Assembly: GCF_028769735.1 (NCBI RefSeq)
Contig: NC_088171.1
Location: 126,378,533 to 126,442,532, forward strand
DNA from: Zonotrichia leucophrys gambelii
Lineage: Eukaryota > Chordata > Aves > Passeriformes > Passerellidae
Direction of reading: 5' to 3'
DNA: 64,000 nucleotides
Part shown: one piece after another, positions 48,101 to 60,700 of the stretch
Position numbering within the stretch: the stretch's first letter is position 1
Layout of the letters: each line of letters starts with the position of its first letter
The notes under the pieces: model-generated
Databases searched by the model: none
What the model saw: only the letters and a program-made list of their open reading frames with translations
What the model was told of the DNA's origin: nothing
Position numbers and translations under genes: made by a program

Positions 48101-51100
48101 CACTGCTTAAAACCCACATAAAGCTTTTGTCAGGGTAGAAAAAGGTGAAATAACTCTAGATTTTTCACAGTAAGCCTGAGAAAACAATTCATTACAAGAA
48201 GATGTTTTAAAGCACTTTTCGAAGTGTATGCTAATTTCATGTGCTGCTGTTGTTCATTCCTGTCCTGAATTTTTGGAATAAGGAGTTTTCTGGCCATGGA
48301 TCTTGGCTGAGAACAGCCTTCTCTCTCTCTTCTCACAAACCTCATCATAAGACCATCAACTGCAGCACAGCTATCTTAGACACTTGTCTTGTTACAACAC
48401 CTTTTTCAAAGTAAGTGCAACCAGCAATCATAAAGTAACACCCCCCATTTACAGCTATAACTGAGCATTGGATCCGGGAACCAAATATTTGGTGGGAAAG
48501 GACCAGCCCTTCCTGGCCACATTAGGCTGTAGTGAGCCATAAACCAGCCTCCCCACTCCAAAGTTTATATTAAGCAGTATTGGAAACTGGTCAGTGAGTT
48601 ATTCTGACTGCTGTGGCAGTCACCAGAATATTGCTGGACAAAAGAAAAGAACATCTAGCAGAAGTTCTGGAATTCATGATATAAGACATCTTCATTCCTC
48701 CTCTATGAATATGCTTTTTCATCTGCTCTTAGACTTGATATGAGCTGCCTGGTAAGTCCATGATCGGTTTTTCCATTGAGAGCAGCATTTTCCTTGCACC
48801 ATGTACCTGTGAGTTTCAGTGGGAAACCTTCACTTGACCCACTGCTGTCTACATGGTGAGCTGCTCAGGTCCATGGGCAGTTTGTGCACCTCTGTGTTAG
48901 CGTCTGGCTCCACAAATGGTGATTCCAAAGCTTGCTTCGCCAAATCTTCGTTCCTGTCCTCAGTTTCTGCCTTAATGGAGCATTTGGGTGAGCTCCAGTA
49001 CCTTAAGATGTATTGCACAATTTTCCTGCTCCATGGTATGCACACAGCAAAGAGACAACAGGGGAAGGAAAAGGGGAGATAGCTGTGCCATGTCTTACAT
49101 ACTTTGTCAATAAAAACTATCAACAGATCAGCTCTGGCATTTGTATTTCATTCTGTGGTTGTAAAACAAGATATGAATTGGACTCTTTGGCAGGTTCTAT
49201 ATGCCTGGCTAGAGAAAGGCAGCCACTGGGCCTCTTGGAGGGAGTTCTCTCTTATTCTGGTACTCACCAATGTAACTCTGAGTTGGAGAAGGGTGGACCA
49301 GCCAGCTGGCTTCTGGCTGGCACCAGTGGAGCAATGAGGGGGAGATGGACCACGGACTGAATGCAGACTACACACAACACACAAGAAGGATGAAGCAGGA
49401 GGACGAGAGAGAACTGTGCGACTGCCTGCTCTCTGGAGGACTTTAAACACTGGTATGATCACCATTTTTGGTTCATGTCCATGACCTCAAGCTAACAAGC
49501 AATTTTTAATTTACATGATACAACATTTGCAGAGTATTCAGCAGGACTCATCCTGCAATATCTGTCTAAAGATGACAGAAGTGCAGCTCTTCAACAGTCT
49601 CTGGCTGGTAAGTCGGGCTAATCAACTCTGCACTGGAGGAGCTAGGCCATACCCAGATGCCAAATAGAAATAAACTCTTCCATGCAGATGGATTTTGCTC
49701 ATATACATGTAGGAATAACACAGAAACATAACAAACACCCTTCAAAGTAGCCTCCTGACTCTTTGTCTTGGAAGTAACTCCTGCTCAGTAGCAAAAGCTA
49801 CATTAGAGTAGATTCCCTTGTTTGCTTCCACTTCAGCTGAGAGGCTGTTTCAGAATTTGACATGGTTAATGATAAATGTCTTCCTTCAGATACATAACAA
49901 ACAAGCTAGGCCATCACAATGTTCATGTTTTGATCAATGTGGTTTCTGGGAAGGCAGGAAGACGCTGAATTTAGTAGATGACTGAAGAAATAATCCTACC
50001 TAGGATATAATTTTTGAAATAGGAATTGAAGAAATAAACATAATCTGATACCAAAACAAAGAGAAAAGGAATATTCAACAGTGCCAAAATTATAAAAAGA
50101 GGAGGAAGATATTTTTGGGAAAGACAGTCCTTGATGTGAGCACTTCAGTTGAATTGGTAAACAGAAAAGAGTGCCACCAATCTGGTTTACTCTTAATCTT
50201 TACTCTTCAATCCATTAAATGTTTCTGCAGTACTGTTTGTTCCTTTAATTTGGTATTGCCACTTGTATGTCTTGTGAAATACCATAAAATGCCAGGGCAG
50301 CTGAGATTTTGGCACACATTGTTGACAGCTGTTTTGAAACTACAAATATGATGTATGCTACATCTGGTTAGGTTGGAGTGGAAAAATACGGTGGAAAAGC
50401 ACAATTCCTCTTTTAGAGCTGCTGGGAAGGGTTTACAATGTCTAAGTCTTTTATTCAGTAAAGCAACTTTTAAATTACCTACCCACAGAGACAGTATTTT
50501 ATAATCAGAACCAAAGATTCATTTGAATATTTCTGCAAAGCTGGTATGTTCATTCTAACTAGGAAAATTGACAAAGAACATGAAAGACATGAGTTAATGA
50601 GCTTTAATGAATAAGTTATATCAGTGAATCAATAAAATATCTAAGAATATTTTTTTTTTAATTTTCATGACATGGCTGTGACTGTGCCAAGCAAGGCATC
50701 ATGTGTGCTCAAGTGTAATGAAGTCTCATACCTATGACTCAGTGGCAGAAGTAGCAGCTGGCCTCCTGGAAGCTGCAGTGAATAATCAAGGGATTTGCTG
50801 GTATCAGTCTAACGTTTTAGATGCTACTAAGTGTCCTCTTTCACAAGAAGTGGAGTTGACTAAGTAGCTTTGATATTTTCTCGATTTTCTTTTCCCAACA
50901 TAGCTTTCACTTCATCTAAAATCACTCTGTGGCTGATATTCAAATCCTTTCAATATGTAATTTTTCCAAAACTAAAGTCAAGTTCTTTTTTTATTTCCTT
51001 AATATAGATTGATAAGACTGAGTGTAGAGCTCAGTTAAGACCAGCTCCTGATGGAGCTTGCTTGGGGAAAATAAGCATATCAACAGCAACACTAATATTT

Positions 51101-54100
51101 TATTTCAGAGGGAGAAAGTCTTTCTATCAAGGTTGCACATTTCTGTGTACTGCAGTGATTTCGGTAGGCTTTCATTCTCATAATCTGAACAATTACATTT
51201 TGTACTATGTGCTCTAGGACATGACTTGAGGTGCTCTCAGGCTGTCCTAAGTTCTACTGAATTTTTTAAAACATAACATGAGTGGAAGCTTATTTTGATG
51301 ACCCCTTGTTCTTAGTTGACTGATTCTGGCAAGGATTCCAGCATATTTCTGATACAAACCCCCTGGTTTCAAATGAAAATACAGCCTTGAAACTGGAAGT
51401 GAAGCATGAGCATGATGCTATGCTTGAACAAGAATATGCTCTGGCGCAGCCACAGAATGCAGCATTCAATAGGAATCACTGCTTTAATTACAGTCAGGAA
51501 GATGAGTCTGGATTTTCTGTAAAAACCATCAGCAAAGGTTCTAAGCACATCCCTAGTGCATCCCTAACTGCCCTTATCAATTGTTCTGTTCTTCCATCCA
51601 GACCTAGTGAAGCTTCACTCTCCTGGGCACCGATGACCCGGTGCTGGAGAAGAAAGGGCCATCTCAGTGCCGTGCCAGCTCCTCCAAAGGAATGCTTGTG
51701 GAACTGGGCAGAACTGGGGAACACTCCATCTGGGCCTTGAGTGATGTGCTGCAGTGAGGTGAAACTGTTGTGTGGCACAATAGAGGCTTGCAGAAGGACG
51801 CAGCGTGGACATGAATCATCCTCAGCTCCCAACTGAGCCCACTTCTGCTCCAGAGATGTATCCAGTATTCAAGGCTGGCATTCAGTTAATTGGAAGTACT
51901 ATGTCTCCAAAAGCCAGAAGGATGAAAACATTTTGGAAAAAACCAAGGAAATGCCAATAACCAGAGCAATGACCTTCCCAGCCAATCCTGTCACCTCCTT
52001 ATACATTATAAAATACCCAGGATACTTTCATTTTAGGAGGAACATTCTGGATTAATAAATAGAAGCCAGAAATATTTGGAAAGTACTACTCCCAGGATTA
52101 AGTGTTGCAGGTGGAAGGCCTGAATTTACCAAAATGCATCACTCCTTGAATGCTACATGTGTAGAAGAACTTGGGCCCCTTTAGTTTTTTTAAATATCTG
52201 AGTGTACAAAGTGAATTTCTACTTTGCTCTGGAATTAAGCAATATTGATTGTGGTTTTATAAGGGCATTAAAAATTGAAGATTTCATGTAGCCATAAGAA
52301 CATATTGGTATTATGTGACACAAATGTGTGAATTAAGAGGTTTTGACTGGGAAGAACATGAAGTCTTTCATAAAGGATTATACTTTTACCAGAACAAAAA
52401 TAGCAACAGATCAAGTTCCAGAAAACAACCTGCCAAGTCCCTTACCTCTCACTCCACTTCTTTAAGGCACACTGCATCTTAATTAATTAGACTTGTCTTG
52501 GGATGGATAGTATTACCATTTTAGTCATCCATAAAGCTTCCTATGAAGTCCAGATTCAACTTTACAAGTAAAAGTAAACAAAGGCATATCTAAAAAACTA
52601 GAAGAAAACAAGACAGAAAACCTATACCTTTTGGCTGCCATTTCAGGATAGTATAGGCAATGCCATGAGTTCCCTGACTCAATATGTAATTTGATTTTAT
52701 TTAACTTATTTTGTAGGATCACAAAATATGCTATGGAGTCTTTGGCTTTGATTTTGCAACAGCAACTGCCTGAGTAGATCCTTATGGAGTCCCCTTCCTG
52801 AATGAGAGCTTAGATATTGTAAATCTATCCCAGTCATCCCTAAAGAGAAATTGGACTTTTTCACTGTCTGCACTCAAACCTCAGCACCTCCAGATGTAGC
52901 ACACATCACAGCCTTCACTTCAAAACAGCTGTCAAGAGTGTGCACCAGACTTTCAGCTGTCATGCCATACACTCAGGATCCCACACAACATACAAATGGC
53001 AGAATAGAATTAAATAATGGTACACAATATGAAAAGAAAAACACAAGTTACAAAATGGTAGTGGTCATGCTCAGTGGCTTTGCAAAATTCAAAATTTCTC
53101 TGCTGGAGTGAATTTAATACCAGACGGTTCTAAAAATCTTGAGGTCAAGATGTGGCTGCATTTGTTGAGAGAAGAGAATAGCTCTACCTGCTAAAAGTAT
53201 TTTTAAGAAAGGTGTCCCAAAATTTATCTGGACAAAATACCCCTTTCATTTAATTTAGCTGTTATTTACTGTGCATATAAAGCTCTTCTGTTCAGGAGTG
53301 ATGAACTGTAGTGCGTAACTTGCAACCTCCACATTGTGGTATAGAAAAAACCCTCTGAAACTGCCTTTATATAGAATTTGGAAAGATTTCATCAATTACT
53401 AGCACTCGTCCTCAGTATAAGTAGACTTTGGTTAGTAGTGTATCTGACAGGGCAGATCAAGCTGACAACTTTCATTAGTCAGACATACAACCATTGTAAA
53501 CGTCTTCCAAACCAGAAGGTTAGGATTAAGAAACAAGACACTGGTGTTGGCAGGTTCGAAGATAGCTTTTTTCAGCTTCATACAACAGTTCATCTGTGCC
53601 ACTACAAATGACTGAGAAAGTAATACACTAACACACTCACTGATGGCCTGCTGCTGAAAGAGGCCAAAGAATAAGGAAAATTTAGATGATCCTGATGAAG
53701 CAGTTCTATTTGTTGAATGCTGTCACCAGAAGCAAACCTGCTGAACTGAAATTCAAAAAAATACTTCTGCATTAGATTTTTAAGTAAATATCATTATAAC
53801 AATGGGTATGCAAGAAATAAATTGTGAGAATTATTTAATTTAATATCTATATGGCAAAGCTTTTTTTTTGTGTGCAAAGGCACTGTATGTTAGTTTTAAA
53901 GTATTAAATGAAGAAGAGCTCTCTTAGAGGACTCTCTAGACACTACTTATATATAAGATCACATCAGGCAAGAAGATCTAATAATCCATTGTGACATCAA
54001 TATTTATAAATCTAGGAAAATTTTAAAATAAACCATAAACTCAAAGATAGTGTGATATTTCTAAGTCTTTAAGATTAACATCTCCTCCTTCCCTTATCTC

Positions 54101-54448
54101 TCTCCTCCTCACCCACACCCACCCCCAACTTTTGTGCTTATCTCAAAGCAATCAAGGCTTTTCCTCAGATCCTCTTGTATATTTAAGCACACTGGTGGGA
54201 CTGGTTGTCTACTACGGCAGTGGTCTAAGTATTTAAACTTCTCATACACTCATTGCACAATTAAACAGAATGCTTAAAATAAAGTATCAGACAATCCAAG
54301 TCCTCAAGTTTATATTTCAAATGAATACTGTACAGATTTTTCTCTATCCCTTCATTATAGAACATCCATGTTATCTTAAAAACTTGTTCCATGTCCTTAC
54401 AGCACCTTCCAGTACCTGATGGGAGTGTAGAAGACAGCTCAAGTCCCT

Positions 54449-54747
54449 AGAGAGGGACTTTTTGCAAGGACAGGGAGTGACAAGACAAGGGGGAATGGCT
54501 TTAAGCTGAAAGAAAGTAGATTTAGGTTATGGTGGAAGGAGAAATTCCTTACTGTGAGGGTGGTGAGGCACTGGAACAGGTCGGACAGAGAAGTTTTGGT
54601 TGTCCCATCCCTGGAATCTTTCAAGGTCAGGCTGGATGGGCTCTGAGCAACCAGGTCAAACTTGTCGCTGCCTAAGGAAAGGGGATGGCATTAGGTGATC
54701 TTTAATATCCCTTCCAACCCAAACCATCCTACAATTCTATGATTCTT
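54449..54747 (+). mobile_element. CR1 LINE 3' end fragment
   Basis: A 5'-truncated copy of the chicken repeat 1 family, plus orientation. Diagnostic pieces in order are GACAAGGGGGAATGGCTTTAAG, split here as GACAAGGGGG and AATGGCTTTAAG, then TACTGTGAGGGTGGTGAGGC, CACTGGAACAGG, CCCATCCCTGGAATC, CCCTTCCAACCCAAACCAT and the terminal ATTCTATGATTCTT. About 300 bp survive. No reverse transcriptase or endonuclease sequence precedes it, and the minus-strand open frame across it is meaningless. CR1 is the dominant bird LINE, which supports an avian source. Confidence 0.97.
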
Positions 54748-57700
54748 TGAAATAAAATCACAACTCCTGATGGATATAATGCCCTGCCAGTTTATCTCTA
54801 AGCAATGAGTTCATTTGATTATTGCAGTATTTTTGATGTGTCCTACTAACAGTAAATTTATACACTACCACTCATTGTATGATTTGTTCCATGTAGCCTA
54901 TACTTTTATTCCTGCCAAATAACACTCAACTACTTGATCTAAATAAGGATCTTACATGTCCCAATAAACTACTATTTCTTGCCATTGCTTCAGTAATATT
55001 TCACTCTTTAATATTTTGATTTTTATTAAGCACTTTTATTAATTTTTATTTTATTTTATTTTTATTGTTAAGGAATTATGAATAAGTCTTCGTAACAAAC
55101 AGCAACCTTTTCTTTATAGGTCACCTAAAACTAACAATGTTGTTGCAGGTATGCCTTTTTTTCTGTTTTTGAAAAATTGTGGGGACTATGTAGGTCTAAT
55201 ACAATGTTTGGGCATATGTGTTTTTAAACTAATTCAGGAAATATTTTGCAGTAATAAGAAAATGTATATTCAGATGTGTATGTTCAGATGAATACCATTT
55301 TAAGAATCTACATAAAGAGATGAACTGAACTACTTTTCTTTTGCTTTGTCTCCTCTTAACAGCAACAGGAAACAGTCAAAGACAATTGTATTTACTTGGC
55401 TGCTGTGTACCAATTTCACAGACCCAAAGAACTATGTTTAAGTGAGCTGCCAAACTTGGTTTGGTGCCAGCCTGAGCACTCCCAGTTTATCACCAGCTGA
55501 CCTGCTGCTGCAATTCTAATAGCCACTTTCTTGCTCTACACTCATGTTTCCTTATGAATAAGATTCTGCAGTCGTTTCAACATATCCCTCTTTGCCAGGG
55601 GTTAAGACATGACTGGAAAAGTCTGTAGCCTACAAAGCTACAGCTAATATTCACCCGAGTGTCTACCTGTGCTTATAATCTCCATAAGGCATTGGAATCA
55701 CTACATTTTATGGGTATCTGTATCTAAACTTACAACATTCACTGTAGCCTGACACTATCCCAGTTGGTTTCCACCAGAATTTGTGCCAGTGGGCACAGTC
55801 TGGATCTGATTTGGAGGACGGCGATGGAAATAGGGATCGTTAAAAACACCCCATTATCATATGGTCTGGTAGTTGGCTACAGTGCAGCTCTACAAACATG
55901 ATTTAGTACAGATGTTTCATTTAAACTCTAGGTTTATAAAGGTACACATTTTTTTGGTTTACTCTGATTATAACCACAGTCTATTCCTCCCCAGTAATCA
56001 ACTGCTAGAATTTGTCAAATGTTGTCATTTAATATGTGGGTCACTTCCAGTGCTGTGTTTGTTGCATGGAATGCTCCACTTCCATAGAAACAGATGTTTT
56101 AACTTAACAGCAAAAAGAGCTAAACAAGTGCATGTGAAGGCGCAGTGCAAATAATGTGTTTCATTTCTGTTATTTATAGCTGTCCACAGCTATCATAATT
56201 TTTTTATTTGAAAATTATTAAATCAATTACAAGAAGTTTATTTACGGATACTGCCAAGAATGATGCATGCTAGGAGACTGCTTCTGGGAAAAGTGTCTTC
56301 TTCTGGGCCACGCAGAGGCGTTTCAAAGAAGCCAGTGCATTTCTGAAAGACAGCAGTGTAACAGGGTCTGCACACTAGGCCTCAAAGGATTTGCAGAGAA
56401 GAAACCCTCTTTAGATCTCCCAGCTGGTCTGGCAGATCATGTCAGGTGTCAGGGCGGTGGAGCTAATACATATTTAACTCCTCAGCATGTTTGAAGAGGA
56501 TTTATTGCCCTCTTTTGTGCAGCTGAGATGGTGGTTAGAAGGAGGAGTCAGGGGAGAGGACTCTCTCTGCGAAATGGCTGAGATGAGAAGGTGGCTTTCT
56601 TCCTTTCAGTTTTATTTGGACTGAAATACACCCTCCCTAAACTAGGAATCACAGATTTTTGTGGAAAAAAAAAAGCCTATTGTTGTATGAAAAACTATTA
56701 ATAATCTTATCTAAAACAAAAGGGGGAAAATTTTTTTGAAACACAGAACTATATACACATGCCACAATGGAGTAACAAGTCAGCCATCTGTGAAATTCCT
56801 TGCTCCTTTCAATCCTACCTGACTAGTTTCAGGTCACTGTAGGAGACACTGATTTTTATAACAAAAGTAATGTTTGAAAGCGAGCCATGCTGCATAGTTT
56901 CCAAAGCACAAAGACAGAATAATTTGTAACAGTACTGTAACATTCCACATCCAGGGGCAGAACACATAAACAGAGAGCTGCATGCACCCAAGGTAAGGGC
57001 TTATAGCTGATACTCTAACATAATTTCCTAAAAAAAACCAAATAATTTTTACACCTGAGCCATGGGAATACCTGAAAGTACAGCCTAGGTTATTTCAAAA
57101 GTTCACTGTGATCATTTTCATGCCCACCCAAATGCCCTGGACATGTACTCCACCTCCTGTGCTGGGTTCTCAGTGCAGTAGTCAGAGCCAGGCCAGATGA
57201 GAGAGATATCTATGTTTGGAAAGCCTCAGCAAATGTGGGACACAAAAGCAGTAAACAGATCAGTGGGATGCCAGACCAAATGTGTTCCACATTTGTGAAA
57301 ATAACAAAGTTGAGTCAGGAAGAAAGGTTTATGTGTCTTCTCCTCATACAATCCTTCCCAAGGTACTTTCTTTCAATCCCCCCCAAATTAAATCCAGCCC
57401 AGACAGCAGCAATATTTGTGAGTATACAGCATCAACCAAATGCATTGCAAAGCCTCTGACAGCTCCATGTAGCCTAAGCCACAGTTCCAAGGGGTGAGCA
57501 GGTGTTTCCTCCCACAGTCTTCCTCCTCAGCCAGGCTCATGGATGTGCTGCCACAGCACTGCTGCAGGAAGGGTCTGTGCCTCACCTGCCCCTTGCAGGG
57601 GACCCAAACTTAGCCAGGCTGGCAACTTCTTCCCACACAACTCTCAAATCTCTGCCCTCACCATGAATTCCTGCAAGGGAAAATCTCTGGATCATTTCTC

Positions 57701-60700
57701 GAGAAAGATCCTGTGCCACTTGCCTCTGTTTGTGCCAGGGATGGAAAGCCTTTGCAAATGTCTTTTTAAAGGAATTGTGAAACCATGGAAATCAGCTCAT
57801 CTCTCCTGAACAGGTTAGACAGCATCTGGTAGCTCCACAATTTGGTGACTCATAGCTGTGCTTCAGCAATGGGGAGCAAGCACAGAGGCAGTATGGGACA
57901 GAACTGTTGTTCAACATCAAATTTGTATTAAACATTAAATGTAAAAAATTAAATTACTGAAAGGTTTATTCAAAGTTTCTGCTAATTCATTTTTCTATTA
58001 AAACTGTGAAATGCCAAAAAAATTACTCACGGCTATTAATTAAAACAGTGCTTTGCTACATCCATAATGAAAAATGGAAATTTTTGAAAGTTGGGTAATC
58101 TGGAAGGCTTTCAACTCTTTTTAGTGTATTCAGATTCAGTATTTAATGTTAACTTATAGTGAGTCAGCACAGTCCAACCCAAGCCTACAATAAAGAAAAA
58201 TAATGTCAGTCGATGGCTTTAAAACCTATATTTCAGACAAAAATAAGCAAGTCAGCATGACTGGCAGCAGAACAATTTGAAGATATCTTTAGTTAATGTA
58301 TTTTATTTTAAGGATTATGAGTATTGTGTTTATTAAGTTAACTCAACTCTTTTCCCTGACAGCAATTTTCTACAGAGAAAGTGCTATAAAATTCTTTTGA
58401 ATTAATTTTTGTCTTAGGAGTAGTAAGTAACTTTATGGTACAATTTACATGAGTGAGGTTAGTCAATTAATTCCTTTAAATTTAGAATTTCATTGTCCTG
58501 AACTACATATTAATTTTAATCTTTGTTGCATGATGTAATCTTTGTAAAGTGGGTGGAATGGGCCTCACTAATTTACTGGGGCTTTCATCCATTTAGAAGC
58601 CTGCTTAAAGAAAGAAGACACATTACACTAGCACTGGATAAGCAGATTAAAGGAATTCTAGGGCATTACATATTATTCTTGCATTTTTAACTAAAAAACC
58701 CATTATTTTCCTCTATATATACATGATCTTCACGTTTAATATCTGTTCCCCTCTTGAACAAATAAACCAAAAAACCGTATTGTAATAAAACTAAACTGAT
58801 TTGGTAGACCTGAAAATCCAGAATCATTTTATGCCTCAGCTATGCTCAGTTTTGCCTGCACATTATAGTCACACATATCTTTCTTCTCTGATAGGGTTAT
58901 TTGCCACAAAGTGAATGTCTGGAACAAGGATTTGAGGATCCAACTTGAAATATCAGCAAGAAAATGGTCCTACTCTGTGATGTTACATGTTGCCTCTTCC
59001 TGCTTTTCTTTCTCTCACACCTATTTGCTGTTCCTTTGTTAATTAATTCTCTGGACAAGCCTAAAATATAAGGAAAAAGTCATAACAAAGTTACAGATTG
59101 TTTTCTGTACCTGTCACTATAGCCATGTATCTTCTACCAAGTATTTCCATGTTATTCAACTCCCTTATTTGCTGCAAAAATTAATGGAAGAAAATATTAT
59201 CCTGGAGAAATCCTGGCCTGTTTGGGAATTTTTCTGCTGAACATCCAGGGCTCAAGAGAACCTCTTGCCCTCCTGCCTTCTCCATGGGATTCCTTTCACT
59301 CCTCTAATGTGTGTGCCCATGGATATCTAAAAAATAGTAAACAAAAAAAAAAGCAGGATGAACAGTAAATTCAGGAATCCCAGATGTCTTCAAATTCTGG
59401 ATTTTTTTTTTTTCAGGTCTCTTAGCTTTCTCAAGTATAAGTTTTGGGTTCTGGGAAAACACATTTCTCCCAGCACCACAGGCCCCATTCTCCCAAACCC
59501 CAAATCATCACTCAACATGCAGCAGTGTCAAATTTGGTAGTGCTGGAGTTGCTTTGATGGGAAGATCAAGAAGTTAATTCACAAGAGACAGAGGTAAGTT
59601 AACCTTTTCTAAACTGCCTAACAAGACTGAGGAAAAAGCACTTTTTTTCCCAATCTCGACTTAGAATTTCAAAAATGAATTTGTCTATTAACACTCACAC
59701 AAAATTAAATGCTGTTTTTCTTGCACCAGCATATCTGGGAAAACTCAACTGGACAAAAATCAACAAAACCTGCAATTACAAATCAGTTGCTTTCCTGCTA
59801 GAAATCTGTCATTTAGAGGATTTCAAGATAGTATTTTGTGATGGTTTTTTTGGCATTTTATTTTACATTATTTTATTAAGCCTTATTAAAAGCAGAATAG
59901 CTACTTTACATTTTCAGAGTCCTTAAAGATATCATGATCAAGTTCACAAAGTTTTCACTGAAACATCTTTTAAGCCAACTGAAACAACTTCTTAAGCCAG
60001 AAGACCTTGTGTTTGATAATTAAATAGCTGGACATATGGATATTGCATTTGCATAATGGATATTATGATTACTATATGTGAATAAAGCAAAAGTAATAAT
60101 TTTTAAAAAATTAAAATTAATGTAATACAATACAAGAATTATGTTCATAATTTGCACTAAATTTTACAACACCTTCAATATCCTTTTCATCACAATGAAA
60201 TTTAAAGAAAGTATTTTGGAATAATCCAAAGCAACTTTTTAATAAAAAAAATATTTTTGTGAAAAATTCCTACTCCCTTGCATAGGCAGTAACCATGAAA
60301 TAAACTTAGTTCTTCATCCCAGAATTAGGAGACAGAAAGATCTACTTCTCCTTTAATATTTATCTGGAAACATGAATTCCCATAAATTGACATTATTCAC
60401 TTTTACTTCCTGCAAAATTGTATAAAGTAATAAATATATAAAAATTAAAAATATTGTGTCATAAAACTGAAGGAGATATTTTAACTTCATACAACTTTTT
60501 TAGAAAATGATAAAATCTAGAATTTCTGCGGCTTGAAAGACATACAGAAACACAGATGGTTTTTTTTAATTTTTTTTTTTTCACTCAGGAAAATCTTTTA
60601 ACCCATTTGGAGTAAAATGACAGCTTAAAATTCCATTCTGAGATTCCAGAATGCTGGAAAAGTTTGCACTGCAGGAAAATTAAAGCTCTAACTTTTATTT

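Larger units (their letters stand above)
32061..54448. other. Long intergenic stretch, no gene recognised
   Basis: About 22 kb of AT-rich DNA. Items seen are a probable MIR (32795-32860), a possible MIR 3' part with a hairpin (38930-39005), an AT palindrome (41924-41947), a T17 run near 42685-42701 and an A/C-only tract (45063-45163). Open frames of up to 146 codons (38127-38567, plus strand) show no known domain. No exon of EIF3E or another gene could be matched. Short diverged exons or non-coding RNA exons could be missed by eye. Confidence 0.7.

Noticed and set aside
54439..54624. 61-codon minus-strand frame
   Set aside because: Antisense to the CR1 3' untranslated region.
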